Below, piece by piece: positions 11,901 through 24,773 of a stretch of 64,000 nucleotides of DNA. Positions within the stretch are counted from its first letter, which is position 1. Every line of letters starts with the position of its first letter. The stretch comes from Phaseolus vulgaris (taxonomy: Eukaryota; Streptophyta; Magnoliopsida; Fabales; Fabaceae). The position numbers and the translations under genes are program-made. The DNA lies in contig NC_023754.2 in the NCBI RefSeq assembly GCF_000499845.2, forward strand, positions 23,284,611 to 23,348,610. Direction: 5' to 3'. The notes beneath the pieces were generated by a model. The model saw only the letters and a list, made by a program, of their open reading frames with translations, ran no database searches and was not told where the DNA came from.

Positions 11901-13349
11901 TGTGAGTTTAGAAATAGATATTAAGTTTAATTGAAAATGAGGCACATATAACACATCAGACAAATAAAACTTGGCCGAAAAGTGTACTAAACCAGAATAT
12001 GTGGCATAAACAGTTTGACCATTTGGGAGACTAATTAAGACAGGTTTGATTTTAGTCCAAGTAGTAAAAGCGCTCAAATTGTGGCAAACATGATCAGTGG
12101 CACCAGAATCAACAAGCCAAGATTCTTTTATAGCAGATAGTGAAGAGAAAAACTTACCCGTTGAAGATTGCTCGATATTGGTGATTTTGCCCGTCGAAAA
12201 GGTTCTGACTTGATTAATTTGAGCGTGAGGGACAGGATCCTCAAGGTTTTGCTGACGCAAAATGTTGGTAAGGAATTGACACTGTTGTGATGTAAGTTGA
12301 ATCCCCTTTACATCCTGTTCTTTAGAAAAAAAAACTCAGAAGAAGAGTTAGTAGTAAACATATTGTTGGCTTGGGATGTCCTATTGATGGATTTGTAGCC
12401 AGGAGGAAACTCATGCTTTTTATAACAGGTGTCGACAGTGTGGCCAAGACGATTACAAAAAGTGCAATTTTTTCTAGTAGAAGAAAACTTTGAGGTTTTA
12501 ACATCACCAGAAGGAAAACCCACTTTTCGAAAACAAACAGCTTCAGTATGACCGTATTTACCACAAAAATTGCATGTAGTAGTGCGACTACTGTTAAGAC
12601 TATGAAGACTAGAGGCAGGAACAACAGTGGATAATTGTCTCTCTTGTTGAACAACCAAGGAAATTTTTTTGGATATGGCAGGAATGGGATCCATGAGCAA
12701 ATCATGAGAACAGATATTTTTATACTGATCATTTAATCCTCTTAAAAATTGCATAGCACGATCCTCACATTTTCATTGATTTATAATAGAAATGATAGAA
12801 CAAGAACATTTTACTGGGCATGTGCACATAGGATTAGGTCTAAAATTCTCTAATTCGTCCCAAATAATACGCAATTTTGTAAAATACTCTGTGACAGACA
12901 TATGCCCTGATTTAAAGAAATAGCTTCAAATTGCAAATCAGAAATGCGAGATAAATCCCCTTGTGAATATCTAACTTTTAAATCATTCCAGATGTCAAAG
13001 GCTATGTCCATCCAAACAATGCTTTGCCTAATAGGGATTGAAACAGAGTGTACTAACCAAGAGACAACCATGTTGTTACAGCGTGTCCAAGACGAGAAAG
13101 TGGGATCATCCCTTTGTGGGCACGGGTGTGAGCCAAGTATGAACTCCACTTTGTTCTTGGCACTAAGAGCAGTGATGAAGGACCGACTCCACGAATGGTA
13201 GTTTGTTGAATCAAGAACAGGCGACACCAACGAAGCTGCGGGATTCTCGCTTGGGTGTAAGTATAGGAAATTGTTCGGTTCCAAAAGGGGCATCAGTGTA
13301 GGGGGTTTCCATTTGAAGAGGAAGCCGGTGTGGGATTTGCATTAGCCAT
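8877..13349 (-). pseudogene. gag-pol of the copia element, frameshifted
   Basis: Reading leftward from an ATG at 13349, the visible pieces are as follows. Gag (to about 12850) has its first frame broken after about 17 codons. A nucleocapsid segment (12754-12308) has two CX2CX4HX4C zinc knuckles. A long frame (12260-9810) holds the protease motif DSGATDH, the GAG-pre-integrase motif LWHYRLGH, the integrase core (DDYSRYTW, TDNGVEF, E in NGIVERKH), and the first half of reverse transcriptase (KWVYKIKY, FAPVAK, QLDVNNAFL). The frame then shifts and reverse transcriptase resumes at 9972-9580 with the YVDD catalytic motif. A further break precedes the RNase H end (9203-8877, [15 protein letters not shown]). 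At least five small indels separate these pieces, including a slip in a T-run near 12330, so no full polyprotein can be made. Confidence 0.9.
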
Positions 13350-13351
13350 CG

Positions 13352-13363
13352 CCTCTAATACCA
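13352..13363 (-). other. Primer-binding site (tRNA-Met type)
   Basis: On the - strand TGGTATTAGAGG directly follows the 5' LTR. It is the usual plant copia primer-binding site, complementary to the 3' end of initiator tRNA-Met, with one change from TGGTATCAGAGC. It fixes the orientation of the element and the inner LTR border. Confidence 0.85.
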
Positions 13364-13602
13364 TATTACAGTAAATGAAGATGATGAATATTCCTTGCCT
13401 GATGTGATGTTTTAATGTAGTGTACGTAATTATACGTAATCGTAATAAAAAAAGGTTTTGATAAACCCTACTTGTAGAGAAAACTAAAAAATAAACTTTT
13501 ATTCACTTGTATATTAAAGAGTAAAATACATGGTGTATATATAAGAAAAAGATTAAGACCTAACTAAAATAGAAAAGGAAAGTTGGGCCAAAGAAACAAA
13601 GC
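13364..13602 (-). repeat. 5' LTR of the copia element
   Basis: This 239-base direct repeat of 8681-8915, about 97% identical by eye apart from indels, would act as promoter for the element on the - strand. CACTTGTATATTAAAG and GTGTATATATAAG include TATA-like words shared by both LTRs. Confidence 0.85.
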
Positions 13603-15878
13603 CCAATAATTTACAATAGAAAATTAAATATTGTAACCGGTGGAGACCCTACTTTCCTGTAAAACGAATAATGTAAGCAAATGTGTCTAATAACTATGAA
13701 CAAAATTATTACATGATTTAAAGTTATGGTATTTAAAGTTATGGTCTAAAAGTGATGTCTAATTTAGTGAAGGTTTATTGTTTTAAAATTTTATTGTAGT
13801 ATTTGTGACTGCAAGGGGTGCGTCTTGTCCTAACCGCACATCACAAAGTTTTCTGCCATGAACTCCTGAGTGTTGCATAATGCATGACAAAATATCAATA
13901 AACCTAGGGCCACAAGTTGTTGTAGACTTGTACGATAATGCACCACAAACTTGCAAAACATTATTGTCCATTTTATACTTTCATCTTACCTTTTTTAAGA
14001 GAAATTCTACTCAAATTTTAAATTTTAAGGTTAGTTTTTATACCAATAATTACAATGAAGTTAATATATACCTTTTATTACACATTTTTATGTAACTTTT
14101 TTATTTTAAAAAAAAGAATTATCAGCTATTTTACTGGTGTTTGTAGTAATTGGATATTTTTCTATTTAATTTCGTGGACTCATTCATAATTTTCTTCACT
14201 TATTTTCTTGCTCAATTGCGAAAATTGCCTGTGATTTCACACATAAGGTTCTTATTTTGATTGTGATTCTGCGTTCATGTAAATTTTAGGCTATTGTATT
14301 GTTTTGTTTTCAGCAGGTTATTGTATTGTTAAATATATTAAATGTTAAAGTAGTTAATGATGATATCAAGGTTTAATAATATTTAATAATAAATAAAATA
14401 CTAAGCTGTCATTTAAATAATTTACATAGACATAAAATATTTGATTATGATCTTGTTATAAATATCATAACTAATTCATCTCTATTGTGAAAATAGAGTG
14501 AAATAGGATAATTACATAGAGAATATTTAATGTAAAAAGAACTCATCATCTTCAAAAGTAAAAATAAACAAAACCTAGTTTAAACAATATTTCTACAGTA
14601 AAAATAAGATTACAATATTAGTTTATCTCACTTTATGATGGTAATACTTATGGTGTGTTTGGATTAGGGAGAAGTTTTGATGGAGTGAATTTGAAGTGAT
14701 TTTAGAGGTAAGTTTATTGAATTTTGTGAATGATGTGATGGTTGTGTAAAAAATTTTAATTTTTTTAAAAGGTGTAAAATGTAAGTTTACAAATTTATCC
14801 TTACTTTTAAAACCCTCATTTCTTTGTTTGAAAACAAACGGGGGACCTTAGTGTTTTGACATGTGCCCTTTATATCTAGAAGGAGACAACATTTTTTTTA
14901 TAAAGAGATAATTGATAATTAATGATAATCACATCTTCGAGATAACCTTTATAAACTGAATTTCATAATTTTTTGGAGAGTTATAATTTCAATACTTTAG
15001 AATGTTATGTTAATAAAAAAAGATTTATAATAAATATTTAAAAAAATTATGTGTATATATATAATGAATTTATTTTATTTTATTTTAACACGAAACTATG
15101 AAAAAGGTATACAATTAAATAGGACGAAATTAAATATATTTTATCATTCTTTTGCTCAATTTTTATTCTACCAATAAAAACATTAGACCATGTGAGTTGA
15201 AGTTCTTAAGTTTTCTAAAACAAAATTCCATAAATGAAACAAAATTCTTTTGATGTGTTCAATTTTAAATTTAATAAAACTAATATTAAAGGTATTTATT
15301 TTGGAAGAATTCATACTGGAAAATTTATTTATTTTTTAAAACAATTTAGAGTTTATTTATTTCAACAATAAAACTATCATTTTCAAAATATCATATGTTT
15401 TTAAAGTTTTATGAATTCCGAATCTAAAACCTGTTTTATTCTACATGAAAATTAAAGAAAGAATCAGTTCTTTGACAGTCAATCGTATTCATTATAATTA
15501 ATGCTGAGAGTACACATTGTAGAGTACCGTCATTCATGAATAATTTCATAATATGCCAAGGGAATCACGTTTCACTCTTACAGCCACTAGTGTCGTTTTC
15601 GATAGAATGATGAAATAAAGGTACCTATTTTTGGTCTCTTGTGTATTTCTTTTAAGAAACACTAATAAATCTGAAATTATTATAAAAAAATATTAAAACG
15701 ACTATTAGATTAAATAATACATATAATAAAAAAATATTCGATTCTAAAAGTAGAATGAATGGCGTAATAATTAGAATTAAAACACATGTGTGGCTAAGAA
15801 ATGATAACGCCATAGTTGAAGAGTTCTAGCTTTTTATTTTGTTGTGTGTTGCCCACGTAGTAGTACTCAACCCCCAAA
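13603..15878. other. Intergenic region upstream of BBE-like gene at 15879
   Basis: No gene is seen. The sequence right of the copia element is moderately AT-rich. A short open frame at 13880-14095 has no family resemblance. A GTGTGTTTGGATTAGGG word at about 14652 resembles the end of a legume-type MITE, but no partner end was found. The final 100 bases, ending in the leader of the next gene, contain no convincing TATA box close to the start. Confidence 0.5.
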
Positions 15879-17561
15879 ATGGGATTGCTCTCTTCTAGAA
15901 CACTGTTTTCAATTGTTTCGTTGCTTTGTCTTCTTTGTTCATATTTTGCTCCAAATTCAGCTCACAACACTTTTGTTCACTGCCTTCTGAATCATTCTGA
16001 GCCCTCTTACCCCATATCTGCAGCAATTTTCTCACAAAACAGTTCCTCGTTCTCTTCAGTGTTGCAAGCCTACATCAGAAACCTTCGTTTCAACACCTCC
16101 ACAACCCCAAAGCCATTCCTCATAGTCACCCCATTTCATGTTTCCCACGTGCAAACCGCCGTTGTTTGTGCCAAAAGGCACAACTTGTTGATGAAAATTC
16201 GCAGTGGTGGCCATGACTATGAAGGGGTCTCTTATGTCGCTTCACACCCATTCTTCCTCCTTGACATGTTCAATCTCCGATCTATTGATTTTGACATGGA
16301 ATCTGAGGTCGCTTGGGTACAAGCTGGTGCAACGCTTGGTGAAGTGTATTATAGAATTGCTGAAAAGAGTAAAACTCATGGTTTCCCAGCAGGGGTTTGT
16401 CCCACCGTTGGGGTGGGTGGTCACATTAGTGGTGGTGGCTATGGGAATCTCATGAGAAAATATGGCACTGCAGTGGACAATGTTGTTGATGCACAGATAG
16501 TGGATGCTCAAGGTAGATTGCTTAACAGAAGAAGCATGGGTGAAGATCTCTTCTGGGCTGTTAGAGGTGGCGGTGGAGGTAGCTTTGGTGTGATAATTGC
16601 CTACAAAATAAAGCTAGTTCGAGTTCCAGAGAAGGTAACTGTTTTCAAAGTAGGCAAAACCTTGGAACAAAATGCTACAAACATAGTTTACAATTGGCAG
16701 CATGTTGCGCCTACCATTGATAATAACCTTTTCATTAGGCTCATCTTGGAGGTGGTAAACGGTACAGAAGTTGGAACAAAGACTGTGAGAGCTACCTTCA
16801 TAGCCCTCTTCCTTGGTGACTCCAAAAGCCTTGTTTCTCTCATGAAGGACAAGTTTCCTGAATTGGGTTTGAAGCAATCAGATTGTATTGAAACAAGCTG
16901 GCTTCAATCTGTGATGTTTTGGGATAACATAGACATTGCAACCCCGGTTGAGATTTTGCTTGAGAGACAACCTCAGTCTTTGAAGTACTTGAAAAGGAAA
17001 TCTGACTATGTGAAGAAGCCAATTTCCAAGGAGGGTTGGGAGGGGATTTGGAAGAAGATGATTGAGTTGGAAAAAGCAGTGATGTTTTTGAATCCTTACG
17101 GTGGAAGAATGGGTGAGATTCCATCAACAGAAACTCCTTTACCTCACCGAGCTGGGAACCTATGGAAGATCCAATACCAAGGAAACTGGTATGAGGCAGG
17201 GGAAGAGGTAGCACAATACCACATAAACTTGCTAAGAGAACTTTACAAATACATGACACCCTTTGTCTCCCAAAACCCAAGACAAGCTTTCATGTGTTAC
17301 AAGGACTTGGATTTGGGCATCAACCACCACGGTTTTCTTGGCTACTTTGAAGGAAGTGCTTATGGAGTACAATATTTCAACGATAACTTCAAAAGGTTGG
17401 TTGAAATAAAGAGCAAGGTTGATCCTACCAATTTCTTCCGGACTGAACAAAGCATCCCGGTACTTACCCTTGTTGAGTTCGGAAAATTGATCACTGGAAA
17501 ATCTGTACTTTCAGTTTTGTTTGGCTTGTTTGCCATACATTGGATTCGGAACCTCAAGTAA
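15879..17561 (+). CDS. BBE-like FAD-linked oxidase with C-terminal hydrophobic tail
   Basis: Intronless gene for a 560-residue secreted BBE-like oxidase. The signal peptide covers about residues 1-28. His112 (GGHDYEG) and Cys174 (GVCPTVG) would bind FAD bicovalently, and Val177 is the oxidase-type gatekeeper. NPYGGRM and the C-terminal motif NFFRTEQSIP are present. It is closest in style to the copies at 2460 and 7051 (shared FHVSHVQ, HNLLMKIRSG, LVRVPE). It is oddly long: after EQSIP it has 33 more residues against 10-14 in the neighbours, including a hydrophobic run at about 542-556 ending in a basic RNLK. This could be a membrane-tail anchor or simply read-through into former 3' UTR after loss of a stop. 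The substrate cannot be deduced. Confidence 0.93.
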   Translation: MGLLSSRTLFSIVSLLCLLCSYFAPNSAHNTFVHCLLNHSEPSYPISAAIFSQNSSSFSSVLQAYIRNLRFNTSTTPKPFLIVTPFHVSHVQTAVVCAKRHNLLMKIRSGGHDYEGVSYVASHPFFLLDMFNLRSIDFDMESEVAWVQAGATLGEVYYRIAEKSKTHGFPAGVCPTVGVGGHISGGGYGNLMRKYGTAVDNVVDAQIVDAQGRLLNRRSMGEDLFWAVRGGGGGSFGVIIAYKIKLVRVPEKVTVFKVGKTLEQNATNIVYNWQHVAPTIDNNLFIRLILEVVNGTEVGTKTVRATFIALFLGDSKSLVSLMKDKFPELGLKQSDCIETSWLQSVMFWDNIDIATPVEILLERQPQSLKYLKRKSDYVKKPISKEGWEGIWKKMIELEKAVMFLNPYGGRMGEIPSTETPLPHRAGNLWKIQYQGNWYEAGEEVAQYHINLLRELYKYMTPFVSQNPRQAFMCYKDLDLGINHHGFLGYFEGSAYGVQYFNDNFKRLVEIKSKVDPTNFFRTEQSIPVLTLVEFGKLITGKSVLSVLFGLFAIHWIRNLK

Positions 17562-20456
17562 CATATGCACCACATTTCAAATGTAACTGTTTAATTTCTG
17601 TATCTTTGTTATCTTTCCAGAAAGTAGTGTCGTGTCGGTGAGGAACATGAACGGATTCGAATCTTGATAAATTTGGTTCTCATATTTTAACTATTAGAAA
17701 TTTATGAGGAGTGTTCTGAGTCAGGATATATTTCATTATTTGTTGTAGAAAGTGAAATGATTGATTGTGTTGAATAAAGTCTTTTGTTAGCTAGCTCTGC
17801 TGTTATTACCATCTAATTCTCATAAAGTTAAGCTTGTCTACAATTCACATCTTCACAATTATTTGTTTTTATTCTAAAATTATCTTATTTCTACTTTCAA
17901 TTTGTCCAACTTAATAATATATATATATTAATATATATAATTATATAATATATTAACATTTCACTGCTAGGGGGCTACGGATGCAGGAACTATAATTATT
18001 GGGGACAGGCACTATAATGTCCGCATTCATATTCATTATATAGCGGTTTGAACAATCATTAATGTGTTTGGATTCAGAAGTAAAAACAAAGAAGAGAAAA
18101 AGAAATGGAAAACGAAAGAATAAAAAGTGTGATTATTTAAATTTAAAAAAATAAAGAAAAATGTGAAAAATTACGAGCAGATTTTTTAAACAAATTTTCC
18201 ATCAAACCCATCATTTTACTTTCTCTCTCTTTTTTCTTCCTCTACAAAATTGCAGTGGAAAACATGGATGCAGTCGAAGGTGCAATAGCGAAGAAGACAC
18301 AGTGACGCTCATGGCTGTAGCGGCAGAACGTGGGGTAGGAAGAGAGGGTATTTTAATCATTTTGTTTGTTAGTACGGGAGTGCAGGTAGTAATCATGTAA
18401 TCATGGAGATGCATGAAGCAAAAGTCTATTTAAGATGCACAGGTGTTCTAATTTGGACGGTCCAATATCTAAGCGGTCCAATATCTAAGCGGTCCAATAT
18501 CTAAGGTACATAACTTAGGGTGTTTCTCGCTGCACCCCAACAAATGACTTCCTGCACTCCATATTTTCCATAAAGACCATTTAACCCTTTTAAAAATAAC
18601 TTCCAAATTTCTCTTGAAATATTTCCAGAAGGTAATTTTCGAAAATAAAAATGTGTTTAAAAAGAATATTCTATAATGATTTTTTGCCTTTCAAATTTTT
18701 TATTTTAAAAACACACTTTAATTATGAAATTTCTATTCAAAAACAATTTTTTTTCAGAATCCCTATTTTAAAATCACAAAAATTATCAAGAATAATTCTG
18801 GTATTTCGTATAGGAATAAATTCCCTATAACTCATGGGAAGAAATTACTAATACTTATTTAAATATGATAGGATAAAATATAATAATTATTATATTCTAC
18901 TATAATTTGTTATTTGTTGTGTTTGATATGAGATGACATGATAGTGTTGTTTTATTACTACACTAATATTTTTTTATCATATGAAAGGTGAGTTAAGTTT
19001 AACAATATATCATAAAATTTGTGTCCCTTTCTCCAGGTATAGTTTACCTTAAATCATATTTAAAAGAAGAATAGATACAAATCAAACCATTTTTACGAGT
19101 TTATAAAACTTAAATTCAATGTATAAACTAACTATAATTAGATTAGTTAGATAAGATTGAATCTAATTGAGTATGAATCAACTAAATCGTTTCGTTTTAA
19201 ATGGTAAATCTGATCGTATAAAATGAATATTTTTAGTTCTAACTTTTAAATATACGTACTTATGAGAATGACAAAGTTAAATAGTATATAACCATTGTAT
19301 TATATATTTAATATAATTAGTGTTACTGAATATTTTTTCTAATCTTAAAACTGACATTTTATTATTTTAAATAATTATATTTCTAAGTAACTTAAAAGTA
19401 AACAACCTACTGAAACAATTTTTAGTGTTCACAACAACAACTTTACATTCCTTTGCAACAAAACTGTGGCAGGTTAATTTTAAGGAGCATTTTTGGGCTT
19501 TTCTACCGTAATATCAAAATTACCAATCTACTGCACTTTTTTTTTTTTTAAAAAAAACAACTTTCTTTTATTTTATGTCTGAAATAATCTCTAAGAACCT
19601 TTTAAAGGTAAGTTAGAATTAAAAATCTTTGTGACAATTAATAAACTGTCAACAATAAAAGAAATCAAAATAATGGTATTTCAACTCTTCCATACTCCAA
19701 GTTGATAAAAACTACCAAATTAATGATTTTCAAAGAAATTACACGACATGCCAAAAATGTTTATTTATTTGTACCGAAAAATAATTGATAGAAGATTTCA
19801 CACTTGTATATCTTAATAAAAAAAAGGAGAAAACGAGATTACGATTCCCAGTTTAAGAATAAAATTGTAATTAAAAATAACATTTTAATATAAAATACAG
19901 GTTGAATTCGAATAATTTTTAAACTGTTATGAATAAAAATAAAGTCGATTTAAATATAATCTTAAATAATAATAAACATTCAATATAATAATTCATTTTT
20001 TTCATATTATTATAATAACTTAAATAAAAAAAATATCCAAAAATTAATTTTAAAAAATTAAAAATTAGATCAGAAAAGTAAGAAAAACAGGTAAAATATA
20101 TAAAAAAAACACATAATAAAAAAAGGAAAACAACTCAACTAAAAACCTACACTGAATGATTTAGTTAAAAAACATTATTCTTAACTAGATAATCGTAAAG
20201 AGATAGCATGGAGCGCCACAGCAATCACCAATAATAATCAAACGATGCACGCAATTTCAAAGTTTCGATAAGCCTGAAGCAAAGCCAATAGTGCCAAAGT
20301 TGGAATGAAACAAAAAAGACACCATTTCTTCATCCTTTATCATAGCTTCTTCGGATCCATTAAAGTCAAGGGTTTCCCATTTTCGAAGATCATGATAATG
20401 TTTTTTTTCTTAGAAAAAAGTGACAAGAGGAAGCAACTCCAAGTATACACAGGCAT
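17562..20456. other. Intergenic region, no gene seen
   Basis: The 3' flank of the BBE-like gene is followed by AT-rich sequence with (TA)n near 17920-17955 and a triple 16-base repeat at 18458. The words CTGCACCCC and CTGCACTCC near 18530-18560 recur elsewhere in the window (about 44935), perhaps from a dispersed MITE family. A 67-codon open frame on the - strand at 18211-18414 is not recognisable. Confidence 0.5.
18458..18505. repeat. Three tandem copies of a 16-base unit
   Basis: CGGTCCAATATCTAAG is repeated exactly three times at 18458-18473, 18474-18489 and 18490-18505. It is a short perfect tandem repeat of unknown role, most likely replication slippage. Confidence 0.9.
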
Positions 20457-20600
20457 TATAAAAGGAGAAGAAGAAAAATAAGAAAACAAAACATAATGTT
20501 ATTTTAGTTTAAAAAAGTGTGACATTTCTAAAAAGAGTGTTTAGGAAAGAGCAATGATTGGTACATTTACCATGTTTTATTGATTAGAAACACGTGGGAA
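20457..20600 (+). promoter_or_regulatory. Probable promoter of the GH31 gene
   Basis: TATAAAA lies at 20457-20463, about 290 bases before the chosen ATG. A CACGTG G-box at 20591-20596 lies downstream of it, so it would fall in the leader if that TATA is the one used. G-boxes bind bZIP and bHLH factors. Use of either element is inference. Confidence 0.4.
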
Positions 20601-20747
20601 AATGTTGGTAGTTGGTTCCAAGAAGGCAAGAAATAATGCTCCTCACATAGTTCCACCAATCGCCCGTCCTTTGTTTGTCTCCAACACGAACCAATGTGCA
20701 TAATAAATCCATATGCTATCATTTTTCATCTCTTCAAATCTAAGACC

Positions 20748-23700
20748 ATGGCTACACCATGGAACACTCAACTCACAACCACTATCTTTACTATTTCTCT
20801 TTTTCTCATCTTCTGCTGCGCTTCATCGTCACAACCAGAACCAGTTGGTTATGGCTACACCCTCTCAACTGTTCACAGTTATCCTATAACCGACTCTTTG
20901 ATTGCAAACCTTAACCTCATCAAATCTTCCTCTGTTTTCGGACCCGACATTCCACACCTCTCCCTCTCTGCTAGGTAACAACTTCAACTACAACTACTTA
21001 ATTAGCCTTATTCACTGTTCTTCATTTATACATATTTGGTACCCTTAATTTGGCATATCATCTATGTATTTTTCTATTATCTATATAGATAAATAACTGG
21101 TTGTTCTTAAATACAGCTTTGAGAACAAGGATAGGTTGAGAGTGAGAATCACTGACTCCAACAACCAAAGATGGGAAATTCCACAACTTCTAATTCCCAC
21201 ACCCTCCTCTTCTCAGTATCACCCTCTTCGCTACCTCAATACCAAACAAGGTTCCCCAGATACTCTCACTCTCACACATCCAGACTCAGACCTTGTGTTC
21301 ACTCTCTACAACACCACCCCATTTGGCTTCACTATCTCACGCAAATCCTCCAACGACCTTCTCTTCGATGCCGCACCAGACCCTTCCAATCCTCAAACTT
21401 TTCTTGTTTTCAAAGATCAGTACTTGCAGCTCTCCTCCTCCCTCCCACCACAAAGAGCCTCTCTGTACGGCCTCGGGGAACACACCAAGACCTCCTTCAA
21501 GCTCCGACCGAACCAGACCCTTACACTGTGGAATGCAGATATTGCAAGCGCCACCCCGGACGTGAACCTTTATGGCTCTCACCCTTTCTACTTGGATGTG
21601 AGATCACCCTCCCCTGATGGACGAGTGAAGGCTGGCACCACACATGGGGTGTTGCTGCTCAACAGCAATGGAATGGACATTGTGTATGGCGGTGATCGCA
21701 TTACTTATAAGGCCATTGGTGGGGTTTTTGATCTCTGTTTCTTCGCTGGATCCTCTCCAGAATTGGTGTTGGAACAGTACACTGAACTCATTGGCAGGCC
21801 TGCTCCAATGCCTTATTGGTCCTTTGGTAAGTCAAAATACACCCTAGTACTTAAGTTAAAGTTTTAAATTGCAGCCACAATCTTAGTAGTTTCCTTGCAA
21901 TCTCTGATATTGCTAAAAGTTATAGAGAAATGCGATTGATGATGTTCGAGATTCTAAAATAGAATACTTAATATTACGGTCAAAATTTCAGTGCCGACCG
22001 TTTTTTAAAGCCTGAGTCTTTCATTTCATTATTTTTAACTGTGGTTATAGTAAAATAAAGAAAGATGAATATAGACATGGCAAAAGCTTTGAAACTTGAA
22101 AGGAGATTCAAGTATCTCTACTTTTCTATATTGTATCATGATAATACTATGTTCTATATCATTCATAAACCATGCCAAGCTGTAAAAGCTTACTAGGATT
22201 TGGTTTGGGAGAGGGAACTTTAGAATGATTGTGATTTAATGGTAAAGAATTTGACTGTGTGAACGATGTAGGTAAATTGCCGAAGCATTGTAAGTCCAAA
22301 TATATATTAGCTGGGTACCCAATACTGTCATTTATCACACGAGAAGTTCAACTGTTTAGCTTGCTTCTATAGCTTCATAGTTTCCATAATTTACTGTGAT
22401 TTGTCTTACTGATGAAATCATATTTAGGATTACTCTTAACATGTTCAGTAAAAATATCCGCTAATAAAGTTTTTTTTCCTTACCATTAACAAGTTATCAC
22501 ATTTTCTTTTTGTTTTAATAATGATGAATCTTGCTACTCTGTTTCCTCCAAGAACCGACGCAAGAACAGACGTGTGATTCATAGTCTCGTTGTATTAAAA
22601 ATGTATCGGTGTACCATGTGAACTTGATGATTTTACTTATGGATATCTACTTCCCTTGTTAATCCACATTAGTAATATCTCTTGTGAAGGTTTTCATCAG
22701 TGTCGATATGGCTACAAGAATGTAAGTGATCTCCAGGATGTGGTTGCCAACTATGCAAAAGCAACTATACCCCTTGAAGTAATGTGGACAGATATTGATT
22801 ATATGGATGCATATAAAGATTTTACATTTGACCCCATCAACTTTCCGCTGGATAAGATGAGAATTTTTGTTGACACCCTTCACAAAAATGGTCAGAAATA
22901 CGTGCTTATCTTGGATCCAGGTACATAGTTTCGACACCATAGAAATTCTTTCAAATATCCAAAAATCATACTCTGCTCTAAGGGTTTGATGAGGCATCTT
23001 TGCATCTTTGATTAATTTGAGGCATATTTTGGAAACAGGTATCAGTGTAAATGAGACATATGAAACCTATGTTAGAGGTTTGAAGGCTGATGTCTACATA
23101 AAGAGAAATGGAAGCAACTATCTTGGTAAAGTTTGGCCTGGACAAGTTTATTACCCTGATTTCCTAAACCCTCGCAGCCAATCATTTTGGGGTGGGGAAA
23201 TCAAATTATTTAGGGACCTTCTGCCTTTTGATGGTCTCTGGATTGACATGAATGAGTTATCTAATTTCATTACTTCTCCCCCCATTGCGTCTTCTAATCT
23301 TGATAACCCTCCCTATAAAATTAACAATGCTGGAAACCAACGACCCATTAATGACAGAACAGTCCCAGCAACATCTTTGCACTATGGTAATATCACTGAG
23401 TACAATGTCCACAATTTGTATGGACTACTGGAATCCAAAGCTACTAACAAGGCATTGGTGGATATAACTGGTAAAAGGCCATTCGTATTAACTAGATCAA
23501 CTTTTGTAAGTTCTGGTAAGTATGCTGCTCATTGGACAGGAGATAATGCTGCTACATGGAACGATTTGGCATATTCAATTCCATCCATATTAAATTCTGG
23601 AATCTTTGGGATTCCAATGGTTGGAGCAGATATATGTGGTTTTGGTGGAAATACAACTGAAGAACTTTGTCGGCGTTGGATCCAGGTAAAATTTATCCAC

Positions 23701-24773
23701 AAATGCAGTAGTGTGGAATGCTATTTTTATACTGCGAAATGTTATAAAGTATTCAATGTTTTCCTTGCCTAAATATACAAGTAGTCACTTGTGAAAACTT
23801 AAAACTACTATGAATTTTGTTTTGTTGAGAGAAACTTTTAAATGCCACTGCATACATATCTAACTCGTTTTTTTTATCAATGTAGTTAGGGGCTTTTTAC
23901 CCCTTTGCCAGAGATCATTCAGAAATAAACTCCATCAGACAAGAGCTTTACATTTGGGAATCAGTTGCAGCATCAGCTAGGAAAGTGCTTGGACTTCGTT
24001 ACCGTCTTCTCCCTTATTTCTACACGCTAATGTATGAAGCCCATACAAAAGGAACACCCATTGCACGACCCCTTTTCTTTTCATTCCCCGAGGATGTCAC
24101 AACATATGAAATAAACTCTCAGTTTCTATTAGGCAAAGGGGTTCTGGTATCACCTGTACTACAATCTGGGGCAACCACTGTTGATGCATACTTTCCTAAA
24201 GGAACCTGGTTTGACCTCTTCAACGTCTCAAATTCAGTGAATGCAGAAACAGGCAAGTATGTGACTCTTGATGCTCCACCTGATCACATAAATGTGCATG
24301 TAGGGGAAGGTAATATTTTGGCCTTGCAAGGAGAAGCAATGACAACTGATGCTGCCCGGAAAACTGCATTTGAACTTGTTGTAGTTATCAGTGGCAGTGG
24401 AAATAGTTATGGTGAAGTGTATTTGGATGATGGGGATACACTAGACATAGCAGGGGTGAAACATGAGTGGACATGGGTAAGCTTTTATGGGGCTATACGC
24501 AACAATAGCGTTGTTATTACATCTAAGGTGACTAATGGAAGATTTGCTCTGGACCAGAGGTGGATCATAGACAAGGTAACTTTCTTGGGGATACCTAAGC
24601 ACAAGAAATTTAATAGAATGGATTTGTCAGGGAAAGAGTTGAATACTGTGACTGGAATAAGTTCAGTGACTAAAGCAGTTGTGAATAGCTCCTCTGAGTT
24701 CGTTACTGTACAAGTTTCTAAATTGTCATATCTTATTGGAGAGGAATTCAAGTTGGAGGTAGAAATCAAGTAG
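20748..24773 (+). CDS. GH31 alpha-glucosidase, secreted (AGLU1-type)
   Basis: Five exons with GT-AG borders: 20748-20974, 21117-21826, 22690-22920, 23039-23685 and 23886-24773, giving 900 residues. The N-terminus is a hydrophobic signal peptide, so the enzyme should act in the apoplast or vacuole. GH31 retaining glycosidases cleave terminal alpha-linked glucose or xylose. The nucleophile Asp459 lies in WIDMNE, and the acid/base Asp558 in [19 protein letters not shown] and [14 protein letters not shown] read like plant alpha-glucosidase (maltase) rather than alpha-xylosidase, a judgement from memory. The ATG at 20748 was preferred over 20694 because the signal peptide starts there. The start region, all splice junctions and the stop are intact, so it looks functional. 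It degrades maltooligosaccharides if the maltase call holds; alpha-xylosidase on xyloglucan is the alternative. Confidence 0.9.

Larger units (their letters stand above)
8681..13602 (-). mobile_element. Ty1/copia LTR retrotransposon, defective
   Basis: A 4.9-kb element bounded by direct repeats of about 235-239 bases. On the - strand a primer-binding site complementary to initiator tRNA-Met follows the 5' LTR, then gag with two zinc knuckles, protease, integrase, reverse transcriptase and RNase H, the copia order. Integrase upstream of reverse transcriptase excludes Ty3/gypsy. The two LTRs differ by about six substitutions plus a few indels by eye, so the insertion is young. Several frameshifts nevertheless break the coding region. 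No clean 5-base target duplication was seen: GGTAG lies on the left and CCAAT on the right, although CAATAATT occurs on both sides (8668-8675 and 13604-13611). The element lies antisense to the BBE-like genes around it. Confidence 0.93.
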
